A stretch of DNA of 64,000 nucleotides from Thalassia testudinum (lineage: Eukaryota > Streptophyta > Magnoliopsida > Alismatales > Hydrocharitaceae), in the NCBI GenBank assembly GCA_037157565.1, contig JAZHRO010000063.1, positions 9,530,001 through 9,594,000 of the forward strand. Reading direction: 5' to 3'. Of this stretch, positions 34,556-46,074 are shown one piece after another (the first letter of the stretch is position 1; each line of letters opens with the position of its first letter). A program made the translations under genes and the position numbers. Below the pieces are notes generated by a model. It was given only the letters and a program-made list of their open reading frames with translations, was not told the origin of the DNA and searched no databases.

Positions 34556-37288
34556 TGATGAGAGCCTCATCATGAGCCATAACTAGCTCATTTTGACCCA
34601 ATAAAGAAGATAAAAGCTCCCACATAACCTAGAAGAAGGCCTAAATGAAGGAATAAGTGCTCTGAGAAGAAAACATGAAATAAACGTTAAAACTGTGATT
34701 TTACCATTGCAGTACATAAACGGGATTTCTCAGAGGCAAAACATAGGTCAAATGGTCTAAATGAGATAAAAAGTGGGTTGAGTCAATCAGAAATGGGTTT
34801 ATGTGCAATCTAGGAATTAAATGACATTTGGTAACCCTAAAACAGACCCGCTTAAATTAACAAGGTTCCGGTCAGGATAAAAATCAAGTAAATCCTCTAA
34901 AAATCATGGAAAAATATCCTCGAGGGTTTAGAACACTTAATTTGGCCTTTGGAACACAATTTGACCTAGATTAGGGTCCTAGCTATTCAATTAACCTAAT
35001 TTAGGTTTTTACGCAAAATATCCAGTCAAACGTGGTCAAACCTAAAATCCAACTTCACCATTGGATTCCTTAGGTCCAAATTAGGTTTGTACCAAAACTT
35101 GGACCCAAGGGGAGGTCATCTTGACCTACTTTGCAATTTAGTACACACAAATCATAATTTGGTCCCTATTTTTTGAAAATCATTGCAGAAAGCCCCCTAA
35201 TTTCCTCGCCACCTTTGCAATCAGGTCCTGCCGCCATTGTTAGGGTAGAGTTGATCTCCGGAGAGGTTTAGAGAGGGATTCTCTCTGATTCCTCAGAAAT
35301 TCCCTCCCAGAAATGGAAGGGAGATTCTCTGAGGAATTTCCTTCCATCTAAGGCCAATCACGATCGCTGGTGTGAACACAATCTCTCGTGCGAACGCACA
35401 AGGGATTTAGGGTATCTAACCTCTTTCCTTCTCCAGCGAGCCGTCGGAGAGAAAGGCGTGCCCTCCACGCTCTGAACGCCCGGCCCAGTGCCTATAAAAG
35501 AACCCACACCTCCGGCCGCTCAATTTCAGCTTGATTTGGCGGAGCTTCCACCTCCAATTCGTCTCTTCCCTCCCGGCCAAAGTACCCAACGAGCTCCGGC
35601 GAGCCCCCCTCCCCTCCCTCTTCGCTCTGCCACAAAACCAGTGGCAGAGTCATCTTCCTAACTCTCCTCCGCGTCGCGCAACACCCGCGCACGCCGCCTC
35701 AGCCCCGTCGTTGCCGCCGTCCTCCTCCACTGGGCAACTTCTTCTCCGGCGACAGCAGGTACAACTGTCCGCCTCTCCGTCCCCTTCGTCCCTGTAAGTA
35801 GGTTAGAATTGTTCTCCATCTTCCCCTCTCTCTTTTCCCCCTTTTTATTTCATCTAATTGCCCCTCGACCATCGCTGACCACCTCCATCTTCCTCGCCTC
35901 TGACTGACCTCCGACGAGCCGCTCCCACCATTCCACCCCTCCACATGGCTCGCCGACCAACTTAGAGGCTCCGCCTCACCACAAGGAACACCCTCCGCCC
36001 ATCCACCATCCCTCTACGCCTCCACCACAATCCCCCGAACACACCCACACCCCCGGCCACAAGTTGTCCTAGGCACGCACGCCTAGGCCATCCCACGGCC
36101 TGCCGCATGGCTCACCACCTTCGCCGTGCCACAACGAAGGTGCCCAGCTGGTCTGATTAAACCGAGAGGCTTGTTTTGAGTGTGACAGTATCGAAGCCCC
36201 TGCCGCCATTGACGACGGTTGAAGAAGCTTCAAGCCAGCTCCAGGCGTCAGGTTCTCCAGGCTTCAGGTGCAGCATATTCAGGGCATCCCTGCAGAGCCA
36301 TCTAAGTCCAGCAAGGAGCGCAACGACGTCTGCAGCTGTGGCGATTGCACGAAGGTTCTGCGGGCGCACGCGAGAGCGGGGTAGAACCAATAGTCCCACA
36401 TCGGAAATCCACGAGACACCGCTGTAGTATAAGTTGAATTTGTGTTATACGCTCATTGCCTCCGAACGCACAGGGGTGAGGTCCCTCACCTGACCCACGC
36501 TCGCCTCGTCCGCGGTTTCACCTCGCGGATCTGGCGGGATCCGACCCAACCCATCCTGAGCACTCCTCGTGCATCACCCACCTGCAGGTGCGCCTGGTCC
36601 CGGGTGTGAATTCCGACCCGATTACCCGTGGCTCTGGGAGAGCGTCTTTGAGCGAATTGCAAAGAGAGAGAGAGATGTTCGAGTAGAGGGAAAAGGGTAG
36701 GTTTTGCTCTCTGTGTAGGCAGGCTGAACGTTGAGGAAGAAAGACTTAGCCGCGAGGGAGAAGAAGAGAAGAAGTAGAAGAAGAGGCTGAGCAAGGCAGA
36801 GAAGGAGAAGAAAGAAGAGACCAAGGTAGAAAAAGCCTTCGCAGAAAGCCAACACAGAATCAGAAGAAGATAGAAGGAAGAACAGAAGACCAAGGAAGAG
36901 GAAGAAGCATTCGTGGAAGAGAAAAGAAGGAAGAAGGAGAGACTGCTGAGAAGAAGAGAAAGAAGCAAGGCAAAAGAGAGGCTGCAGAGAAAGAAATATC
37001 AAAAGAGAAGAATAACACTTTTAAGACGTCTGACCACAAGATCAGACGTCCAATTTCATTTCTTTTGTCATAATTACTTTTAACCGCATACATTCATATT
37101 TGAATTAAAGTTTTGAGTAAATTAGAGTGTTTAATTACATTTGAGATTAGTAGTAAATTCCAATTGCTCCATGTGTTCGACCCCGGATACTCCGATTTTC
37201 GAGTAATAAAATCTTTATTTATTTTGAACGCTTTTTCGGCTATATTACAACGTATTATCTTTTAAGACCCGATCAAGCGCGATGAACA
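34556..37288 (+). mobile_element. Solo LTR 3 of the Athila-type family
   Basis: 2733 bp, starting TGATGAGAGCCTCATCA and ending GCGATGAACA. Flanks are TTAAC at 34551-34555 and TTAGC at 37289-37293, a duplication with one mismatch. It splits Sirevirus gag from protease. It is more diverged from the other copies than they are from one another. TATA box CTATAAAAG is at 35492-35500. The three hairpins are present, the U5 one with a different stem (GACGTCTGA...TCAGACGTC). Confidence 0.92.
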
Positions 37289-37293
37289 TTAGC

Positions 37294-38730
37294 TGGTGCC
37301 TTTTTAGGCATGGACCTATTCTTGACCTTAAGGCTAGTGTAACTATGTGTGTTGATTTTGAAGTATATGCTTCATGGTCATTATTAGGAACATATCCTAA
37401 CCCAAATTTAGTTGTGGTTTGGGTTTGAGTGTCTAATAGTTTCTCAAGGTTTGCTCTACCTTAATGAACTTGGCTAAATCATTTACTAGAGTAATAGACT
37501 TTTGTTTCAATTTTTCTATCTCTATTTGAAGTGAATCTACTTGATTCCTATGTGAGTTGATTTCTTGTGGAAGTTATTGGTATTTCAACTCTGTTTCTTC
37601 ATCTAACTCTTTAGTCAACATTTTATTTGCTACTTTAAGTGCATTAGCTAAGTCATGCAACTCATAGAATGATTCTAAAAGTTCATCAAATGAAGAAAAA
37701 GATACCTCATCTTCAATTGCCATGAGTCCACACAAGGCTTCTTCACTTGATGTGTTTTCTTTAGTGGAACTTGTGTCACTATCACCCTAGGTGACTTGAA
37801 GGGCTTCTTCTTTCCTTCTCGCTTGGGTTGTTTCCGAACCTTCTTTTCAACTTCCTTCTTAAGTTGACGGCACTCTTTTCTCATATGCCCTTTCTTCTTA
37901 CAATTGTAGCAGATGACTTGATTATCTTATGGTTCTTCTTTTTCCTCCAGCTCTTCTTGCTATTCAAGAATCTTCTGAACTTCCTGGAGAGTAAGTCTAT
38001 ATCACCATCGCCTTCGTCTTTTGATTCTTCAGAGTTGGTGTCGACCTTCAAAGCGATGTCTTTCCTTTTCTTACCTTCACCTTCATGCTCCTTCATATGC
38101 TCCAGTTGAACCTCCTAGGCCATTAGGCTACTTATAAGATCATCCAACTGAATCCTTAGATTCCTGGATTGTTGTCATCTTTATCTCCCAATCCCTAGTG
38201 AGAGATCGAAGAATCTTCTAAACCAGGGCTTCATTCACGATCTCTTGATCTAGGTTCCTCAAGGAGTTAATGATGTCAGTGAATTTTGTATACATCTCCT
38301 TGATGGTCTCCCCCCTCTTTATACGAAAGAGCTCATACTTCTGTATAAGAAGATTGATCTATGTCTCCACTTTTGAAGTCCCCTCATGGGTAACTTCAAG
38401 AGTGTTCCAAATCTCATATGCTGTTTTGCAAGATGAGACACGATTAAAGTCTTTCTTCGATAGACCATAGAAGATAGCATTCATGGCTTTAACATTGTAA
38501 GTAGCCATCTTCTTCTGATCTGAGGTAATAGCAACACCTTCTTTCTTTTCTGATTACGTGTATTTTGAAGCTATCACATCCCAGACCTCGTAATCTATGG
38601 ATTCAAGAAATATCTACATTCTGGTCTTCCAATATCCATAGTTGGTGCCATCAAAGAGCGGTGACCTAACAACAGTTGCCCCTCAGCATATACCTCAGAG
38701 GATTTCAACATCCTTGCTAAATTGAACGAA
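37294..38730 (-). pseudogene. gag: Sirevirus gag, broken
   Basis: On the minus strand the capsid part is visible from about 38660 to 38110 as a UBN2-type gag domain: AMNAIFYGLSKKDFNRVSSC, AYEIWNTLEVTHEGT and TIKEMYTKFTDIINSLRNL, in shifting frames with stops. A Lys/Glu-rich linker follows (SEESKDEGDGDIDLLSRKF). A CCHC zinc knuckle at 37911-37870 (CYNCKKKGHMRKEC) keeps the exact C-x2-C-x4-H-x4-C spacing. The tail is basic. A frameshift lies just before the knuckle. The product would have been the virus-like-particle protein binding the RNA. Confidence 0.85.
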
Positions 38731-38742
38731 GCTCCGATTCCA
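38731..38742 (-). promoter_or_regulatory. Primer binding site of the Sirevirus-like element
   Basis: On the minus strand TGGAATCGGAGC lies four bases after the LTR. It matches the initiator tRNA-Met site TGGTATCAGAGC of copia elements at 10 of 12 positions. Confidence 0.8.
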
Positions 38743-38746
38743 TATG

Positions 38747-39812
38747 TAAGTGCGTGCGGAGCCTATAGGAACTAAGTATATACTAGAGGGGGGTAAATAG
38801 TGTACTATCAAAAGTGCTTGCAGAATTAAAATTTCATTCACCACAGATCAAAAGCAAATATAAACAAACCACAAAGATAGATAACACCTATATTTAGAGT
38901 GGAAACCCTTACGAGTAAAAATCATTACCTAGGCCTCTCAACTTAGGATTTCTCCGACTAATTGACACTAGTCAAATCTACTAATGAACCACTTGAACGA
39001 AGGTGGCATAACCTCTTACAAGACTTCTTCTCTTATACACCTAACCAAGAGAAGAAAGACAGCGAGACTTCCAAAACAACTTGGATCTCAAATCAAAACA
39101 ACAGGAAAGATAGTATAACAGTAAATTCTATGGAACCTCAAAATGCAAACACAAATTGAGCTTTTTCAAATCGCAAAAAATCGTACTTTGGATCGCAGTA
39201 ATTGCAAGTACAGAGGCATGAAAGCATTAGAGAAAATATGAAAGATTTGCTTGTAGAAAACTCTTGAAGTGTGTTTTGGAATGGGGGGTTGAGGGTCCTA
39301 TTTATAAGTGTTTTCTAACCTGTTTTAGAACGTTTGGAAATAGAACTTTGGTCAATCAAAATTAAGAGTTGATCAATCATAATGAGCTTTAGTCGATTAA
39401 TTTAAAGATTTGATCAATTCCATGTTGATCGATTAAATTAGGAATTTGATCGACTTCTAGCACAAATTCAGGATTTGACCATTAGGTCTTTGATCAATTA
39501 ATAAAATTGGGTTCGTTAATCAATGTGCACTTGGTCGATCAATGTAAAGAAGTTGGTCAATCAACAGTATTGAAAACTTAAGGTTTTAACTGAATTTCAA
39601 GGCTAACGAGTTTCAAAACACATCGGTTGTTATCTTTAAGGTTCCTTATAATATTCTAAACTCAATAAAAATAAAAGGTCTTCAAGATCCTCATCAAGAG
39701 GTTGATTTCACCTGTGGTATGATCATCGCTAGTTGATTTAACTTTAAGTGTCCTAAAATAATTAGTTCACAATAAAATATAATTTTGTTACATCAAAACA
39801 AGGGTATCAACA
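38747..39812 (-). repeat. 5' LTR of the Sirevirus-like element
   Basis: 1066 bp, on the minus strand TGTTGATACCC... to ...GCACTTA. The final TG on the plus strand has decayed to TA (the left LTR keeps TG). It contains the same GATCGATCAA-like motifs at about 39410-39560. Confidence 0.88.
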
Positions 39813-39817
39813 ATGTG
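39813..39817. repeat. Target site duplication ATGTG, right copy
   Basis: Exact partner of 21817-21821. Confidence 0.8.
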
Positions 39818-42470
39818 GAGCGTACCTCTCCACGGCATCCAAACCTGAAAATAGGTCACCAACAATATGGATAAGCCAAACAGCTTAGTAGGGACAGAAC
39901 TATGCATAAACACTAAAATAAAACGATAATATGCAGATTTTCTGCACTTCAGTCTAAACTGCCAGCAACAATTTTCCTTTTTAAGCCCACAATTAGCCTT
40001 TGTTTTTAATGAGCCTTGTGTTTTATTCTCTCGCTTGCCTCACGAGTCAAATTCTAGAAATCATCCCTCTCTAATAGAGATGATAGGGAGACGTACCCTC
40101 CTCTGGAGTCCCAACCTGGTAGCTATCCTTAATTAGGAGAGAGACTATCAGCACTAGTAATCCTCGAGTGAGGCGTACCCATCGTCACCAAGCAAGGACG
40201 GTGTTGAGGTCAATCATAAGAGTTGGGCTTATTGGGAGCGACCTAGGCCAAAACCTTAAGATTTTTAAGGAGCGACTCGACTCGTATCTATCGAGGTATG
40301 GTCATGATTATTTATATGTAGTTGTAGTTGGGTAGGTTGGGATATTTAACGAGCCACACTAGTGCGTCCTATTAGGAGCATGTACTTTGGTTAGCCATTT
40401 GATTGAGGCTACAACTTTACCCCATTTAGGCAAGATTGACTAGATGTTTAACGGGCCATACTATTGCTTCCTCGTGGAACATGTCCTCTAAGTGCACCCT
40501 CTCAATCCATCATCAGTACTGAGGCCATGGCCAAATCCTGCAACCACATGTCCTAACATTTCAGGTCGAACCCGGGTACCCCCTAATACCTAAACTCAAT
40601 GACAACCACCTGGTGTGTCATCATGACCAGGAATCCTCCATATTCCAAGGTCATTCATAAGCAGCCACTAGCTACTTCAACTCTTTGGGTCCCCAACCCA
40701 CAACAGTGAACCCTCGGTTCACATAGTCAACTACCATTCCTTACGAGTCCGCCTATTTGGACTTAATCGCTATCTTTACTCGATTCCCTATCCAATACTA
40801 GAATCCCACAATCCTATAAGCCTATTGAATCTCTTAAGGTTTCCCTTAAAACCCCTCAGATCTAAGGATTTTCATTTTTATTAGACTCCAGCTAGAGTCA
40901 ATGATGTAAGGTGCTGAGACTAGCTTTGTTACTTGTCCAAATTAACTAGCTTCTACCCTTATTTTAGGAAGCTTACAAGCTCTTTCTATTCTTTTTGGTT
41001 CGAATATTATGGCCCTCCATGGCCTTCTTTTTGTTATCCAAGATGGGGATTAAAATGCTCCAACTCTCTCCCTAGATAGGGCTTAATAGGAGTTCACTTG
41101 GGTTGACTCGGTAGACCAACACGAGTACCAAGCTTTAGTAATGGTATTGGGCAATGTTGCTTCCATGAAATCTCTTTTTAGTGCCCTTTAATAATGGGGT
41201 TCCACATGTTTCCAATACTTATGTAAAACATGTGGAGCATATTAAACTCTATTAGGCCCATTGCCACCACATCCAACAATAAAATCTCTTTAGATGCTAT
41301 ATACCCTATACAACCCCACTCTACGATTTCTATTTTTATCCTAACACATACATTCAATTGCTGCATTCATCGTTTCTATGAACATAGATACAAAGAAAAT
41401 TAGAACTTATGTTAATCAAGGTAAATTATCTTTCATCATGTTGTTATCGAAGGATATTCACTAAGAAAGGGGAAAAGTCCCTACCTTCGAACCATTTAGG
41501 GGTTTATGATGGTGAAAGTTGCGACTACCTCCCCTTCCCCTCCATTTCTTCTCCCCTAACTTTAACAACAACAACCACAATCACAATGGCAACCCCAGCC
41601 ACAAAATTAGGGCCCCAAAATCTAAAAATTAGGGCAACACAAGAACTAAGGATTTAAGGAGGAAGGGGTGGTTACATATAAGCCAAGGCCTTGACGGGGC
41701 CTTGCCATCCTCATATCACGAAATCAGGAACAATGACAACAGTAGCCACGGCTGCTACGACACTAGTAGCAGATGTGGCCACAACACAAGCTGCAGTAGC
41801 AATTGCTGCAATAGCAGTAGTGATGCTGCAACTGCAATGACGGTGGTGTGGCAGTGACGATGGTAGCGACATGGCTCAAGCAACAGCAGCCACGGCACAA
41901 GAAAGGGAGGAGGGTCGGCCAAAGGTTACTCGATGCCACACACCAACGAGGACAAGTGGCTACACCAGGGAGCGACTAACGGTGGTGAAGGTTGATAACC
42001 GACAATGGCATTAAGAGGAGGAGGATGGTGAGGAGGAGTAATGGTGGGTGGAGTATTGAGGAAAGGAAATGGAGGCCCAATGGGAGGGCAAAAAGTTGGG
42101 GGAGTGGGTTTATCCTCTCCTTCCCTAATCACACGTTTTTTTTATAAGTTGTAAAATTTTGATCCACCCCTCCCACCTCGAAGTACCCAAAGACAAGGAG
42201 TCCCAAAAGTCAAATTCTCTTAACAAGAGACCCCTTAACTTTATTTGTTGGTGCCAACATGATAAAATTATTTCGTTATTAATGGGCTATCACAGGTTTG
42301 TTTTGGTTTTGATTAGCTAATAAAATTTAAACCCTTACACACACACACACACACACATTCTGCTAGTGACGGTAAAGCCAATGAAGAGGAAGACTGACAA
42401 GTAAGAGGAGATTTATGGAGGGGTTGGTGGCTTACTTGGGTCGGATATCTAAGGTACCGATCTAGGACCG
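39818..42470. other. Host sequence right of the Sirevirus, no recognised gene
   Basis: No coding frame above 82 codons and no domain. Loose repeats of a GAGCGTACC...CCAAACCTG-like block start near 39818, 40088 and 40171, and a TTTAACG(A/G)GCCA(C/T)ACTA block occurs at about 40342 and 40447. They suggest an old LTR. From about 41480 to 42470 the sequence becomes GC-rich with GCA/GCT-type triplets; this may be the leader of a minus-strand copia element whose primer site and LTR follow at 42473-42638. Confidence 0.45.
42336..42357. repeat. (CA)n microsatellite
   Basis: Eleven AC dinucleotides without interruption. Confidence 0.9.
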
Positions 42471-42472
42471 CT

Positions 42473-42484
42473 GCTCTGATATCA
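42473..42484 (-). promoter_or_regulatory. Copia primer binding site, minus strand
   Basis: On the minus strand TGATATCAGAGC closely matches TGGTATCAGAGC and lies three bases from the LTR at 42488-42638, so this LTR is the 5' LTR of a minus-strand element whose body would extend leftward. Confidence 0.75.
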
Positions 42485-42487
42485 AGT

Positions 42488-42638
42488 TGAAGGAAATCAG
42501 CAACTTAGTTTATTCTCAAATCCTATATCTCTTTATATAGAGAAAAAGATGGGAAAAATGCAACACAACCCCAACACAAACTACTAAATGACAACATATG
42601 ACTCCACAAATAATAATAGGAAACAATCAAAGCAAACA
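42488..42638 (-). repeat. Short copia LTR, minus strand
   Basis: 151 bp; on the minus strand TGTTTGCTTTGATTG to TTTCCTTCA with a TCTATATAAAGAG TATA box. It is clearly related to the plus-strand LTR at 43557-43725, in opposite orientation. Confidence 0.75.
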
Positions 42639-42639
42639 T

Positions 42640-43540
42640 TATTGAGATCAAGCAATACTTAGAAAATCAATTTGTTATGAAAGATGTTGGGCCTCTGAGA
42701 TACTTCCTTGGGATAGAGGTTCATGTAGTAGGAGAGGTATAGTACTATCACAGAGGAAGTATGCACTTAATGTCCTGAAGTAGACAAGTATGCCGGCTGC
42801 CAAACCAGCGAATATTTTGATAGAGATCCCAAGGCACACTTGTATAACAAAGAGGCAGAGATAGTGGACACCAGGCAGTATGAGCAGCTGGTTAGCAAGC
42901 TTATGTACTTGACTATCACCAGGCCAGATATCTCACTTGCAATGAGCAAGTTGAATCAGTTTATGGATAAACCAACCAAGCAGCACTAGGATGCTGCAAT
43001 TATAGTGTTGAGACACCTAAAGAAAGCATCTGATTAGGGGATCTTATTCAGTAGGGGGACGTCCATGACTGTGGTTGACTATTCAGATGTTGATTATGCA
43101 AGGTATTTAACTTATACGAACTCCACCACAGGCTTCTACATTTATGTTGCTCAGAACCTAGTGACGTGGGAGAGTAAAAAGTAGGTCATAGTCTTCATAC
43201 CTAGTGCTAAGTCAAAGTACAAAGCCATGGCACAAACTGCAGAAGAAATGATGTGGGTGAGATCCCTTCTGACAGATCTACATGTACAAGTAAATGGTCC
43301 TATGGAGATGAGGTGTAACAACAAAACTGCTACTTATATTACCAGCAGCCCCATATTTCATGAGAGGACAAAGCATTTGAAAGCTGATTGTTACTACACA
43401 CATGCTTGATACAAAGAGGACTTCTCTACACCACTCAGGTTTCTTTAGATGATCTAACAATAGATATTTTCACCAAACCTTTGGCTCGGTCATCATTTGA
43501 TGTCTGATGTTCCAAGATAAGCATGATTACTATCCATGCT
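42640..43540 (+). pseudogene. pol: Copia RT C-terminus and RNase H fragment, plus strand
   Basis: Directly after the minus-strand LTR the plus strand reads QFVMKDVGPLRYFLGIEV, the copia RT segment that follows the YVDD region. Frames then shift repeatedly with many stops. A cleaner stretch gives VVDYSDVDYA (RNase H Asp region), TTGFYIYVAQNLVTWESKK and, in a 61-codon frame at 43227-43409, MMWVRSLLTDLHVQVNGPME followed by FHERTKHLKADCYYTH. Everything 5' of the RT C-terminus is missing. The RNase H sequence is close to that of the element at 61904-64000, so they belong to one lineage. It ends in a polypurine tract and LTR. Confidence 0.85.
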
Positions 43541-43544
43541 CCAA

Positions 43545-43725
43545 CTTTAGGGGGAGTGTCGAGCCCCTTCGATTATTTGTTATTATTATTATTATTGTGT
43601 GGAATCATCCTCATCCTCTATTGTTGCTTATTAGTTTATGTTGGGGCTGTGTTGTATTTTTCCCACCTCTCTCTATATAAAGAAAGATAGGGTTTTCGAA
43701 TAAACCAAATTGCTTATTTCCGTCA
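43545..43725 (+). repeat. Polypurine tract (43545-43556) and 3' LTR (43557-43725) of a plus-strand copia
   Basis: CTTTAGGGGGAG directly precedes TGTCGAGCCCC, the LTR start. The LTR is about 169 bp, has a (TTA)n stretch and a CTCTATATAAAG box, and ends TTTCCGTCA by comparison with the related LTR at 42488. The exact end is uncertain by a few bases. Confidence 0.75.
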
Positions 43726-43776
43726 ACTACAATCCATTAATTCAACTAGACATAGGGTAGCTCCTCCTATATGTAC

Positions 43777-45178
43777 CTAATTAAGGATGGGAATTAGATA
43801 ATGATGAGGATGGGCACAAGAACGAATGGATAAGAATAAATCGATGAATGGGTAAGGATGGGAATTGGATAAGGATGAGAATGAGATAGGATAAGGATGA
43901 AATAAGGATGAAAATAAGGATAAGGATGAGGATGTAGATGAGGATAAGATTCGAATAACATTGGCATTGGATAAGAATAAATAGAAGGAATGGATAGAGA
44001 TAGAAGCAAATATAAATAGGGACATAGGTTGGAGTCATGGAAAACATATCCAATTGCTGCTATTCAAGAAATCAGAAAGTAGAGTGAAGGAGAGAAAGAG
44101 TTTGTTGTTTCTGTGACCAACTAGAGGATGATTTCAAGCCACTTTGAAAAAAGGACCTTCTAAAACAAATAGGATAGTCTTGAACACATTTCTTAACAGA
44201 AAATCTATGTAAAAGAAGGTAATAACTTTTTCTATCTTTTGTATTATTTCTTTGATTATCTCATGGATATGGGAATAGAATAATCACTTTAGCAATACTA
44301 CAAATGACTTAGGCATCCTGAGGCATTGGAGTGTAAAGCTTTCCATAAGATACAAAAAAGGGCAATATATCAATCCCAAATTTCACTCCTTTAATATCTA
44401 CCCTAAGTTGGCTACTATATATGTAATTGGAGGTACTTTGGTATGTGCCATATTGAAAATGTCAACAAAGAGGAAATTGAATTGAATGAGCAAGTTAGAT
44501 TAAATTACATAGGTGTATGAAATTAATACAACACATGAATTAAACTAGACGTAATGGAAATCATCTTGTGTATAGCTAATCGAGGATGATAATTTAATAA
44601 TGATGTAGATGGGGATAAGGATGAATGAATAAGGATATGGATAAAGATATGGATGAGAATAAGGATAAGGATAGGGATGAGAATAAGGATAAGGATGAGA
44701 ATGAGGAATATGATAAGATTTGGATGAGAGTAAGGATACATATAAGGATGAGTATAAGGATGAGTGGATAAGGATGAGAATGGCATGGAATAAAGGACGA
44801 GAATTGGATAGGGATGAGAATGAGATGCGATGAGTATAACAACAAGGTTGAAGCAAGTACAAATAGGTCAATGGAGTTACAAAAAACATATTCGATTCTT
44901 GCTATTCAAGAAGTTAGAGTAAAAGGAGGGAGAGAGGGAGACTTTGTGGTTGCTACTGTTATGACCAAATGGGGAGTTACTACTGTAAGAGGCTTAGGAA
45001 GGATGACCTCAGAATCTCCAAAGAAAGGAAGGACCTTCTTAACCAAGGAGGAAGGTTTTAAGCACAACTAATTACAGAAAATCTAAGTAAAACAAGGTAG
45101 AGGTTTTTTCCATCTTTTGTATTATTTCTTTGATCGTCTCATGGACATGAGGATGGAATAATCATTTTAGGCATATCA
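43777..45178. repeat. Two-copy duplication (43777-44300 and 44573-45178) with GGATAA/GGATGA arrays
   Basis: Both copies start CTAAT(T/C)(A/G)AGGATG, run through 200-250 bp of imperfect GGATAA/GGATGA hexamers (43785-43985 and 44583-44835), then share unique sequence (GCTATTCAAGAA, TCTTTTGTATTATTTCTTTG and GGAATAATCA). The spacer 44301-44572 is anonymous. The Ile/Pro/Tyr-rich frames on the minus strand are read-outs of the hexamers. Confidence 0.8.
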
Positions 45179-45206
45179 AAATTTGGGATGGCTAAAGGTC
45201 GATAAT

Positions 45207-45394
45207 CATGATTGTCCTTTCTATAATGTATAGGTAGATAGCCAATCGCGACTATTCATGCAAACATCGGTTGGTAACGCTGGACCTTGGATTGGATTGA
45301 CATGATTGTCCTTTCTATAATGTATAGGTAGATAGCCAAATCGTGACTGTTCATGCAAAGATCAGTTACTAAGGCTGGACCCTAGATTGGATAG
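45207..45394. repeat. Two-copy tandem repeat, 94-bp unit
   Basis: CATGATTGTCCTTTCTATAA starts at 45207 and again at 45301. Each copy continues with TGTATAGGTAGATAGCCAA and ends in a GCTGGACC(T/C)T block. No coding frame spans them. Confidence 0.85.
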
Positions 45395-46074
45395 TTTCTG
45401 ATAATGATGGTGAGTCGAGGATCACAACCAAGACTCATGACAGGGATATTAAGGCAATAACTCAATCAATGCCTACAAGCATAGATTATGCTTGATATCG
45501 AAAGAGGTAGAATTGATGTCGATGCACATTTTCCAAGATAAGATGACTAGGAACGTTAGGATATTTGGTATTCTTAGTAAATACCAATGATTTATTGCTC
45601 TAAAAGCGAACTAGACATTCCATGTGCCCATCATCTCCTGTCACTAGTGATTCGTTACAGGATCTAGACTGATACACGAATGATATGAGTAGAACTTTCT
45701 ATGGTTCCCAATTAGTAATTCCCACAAGGTTTGACTCTTCTTATAGAAAGATAGCAATGCTCCCTCTACAAGGAAAAGACCTAACTAGATCATCTAAGTC
45801 AAGGAAAAGCTCCAAATATCGTGACCCAAAAGTGAATCAAAGAAGGATGGGAACGAAAAATTAGGAAAGTACAAGAAAAGTAGATAAAAGACAAAATGAA
45901 CCATAACACTACCTTGTCTCTTGATAATACGATAGAGTTATATCCCTACTAACGAGTTGTAGCAATTATTGTAGATAGAATTCTTTGTAACTTACTATAT
46001 ATTGACTTCAAACTTGCTAGCTTATCTTTTTGTAATTTGTTTGAGCTATGCTATTATGTATTTTGCAATATACT
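45395..46074. other. Anonymous stretch
   Basis: No open frame of note, no repeat and no recognisable element. It may be part of the LINE whose RT fragment follows, but nothing in it shows that. Confidence 0.5.

Larger units (their letters stand above)
21822..39812 (-). mobile_element. Sirevirus-like Ty1/copia retrotransposon, split by three solo LTRs
   Basis: Read on the minus strand from 39812 to 21822: LTR, primer site, gag with CCHC knuckle, protease, integrase, RT, RNase H, a further 3' gene region, polypurine tract, LTR. The integrase-before-RT order identifies Ty1/copia. The protein sequences, the extra frame after RNase H and the palindrome-rich LTRs suit the SIRE/Maximus (Sirevirus) lineage. 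Removing the three solo LTRs and their target duplications leaves about 9.9 kb, a normal size for the lineage. The element is dead: many stops, RT YVDD changed to YVDN and the integrase Glu changed to Lys. Confidence 0.92.

Noticed and set aside
43777..44053. Overlapping minus-strand frames rich in Ile, Pro, Tyr and Ser, also at 44523-44889
   Set aside because: They are translations of the GGATAA/GGATGA hexamers in different frames.
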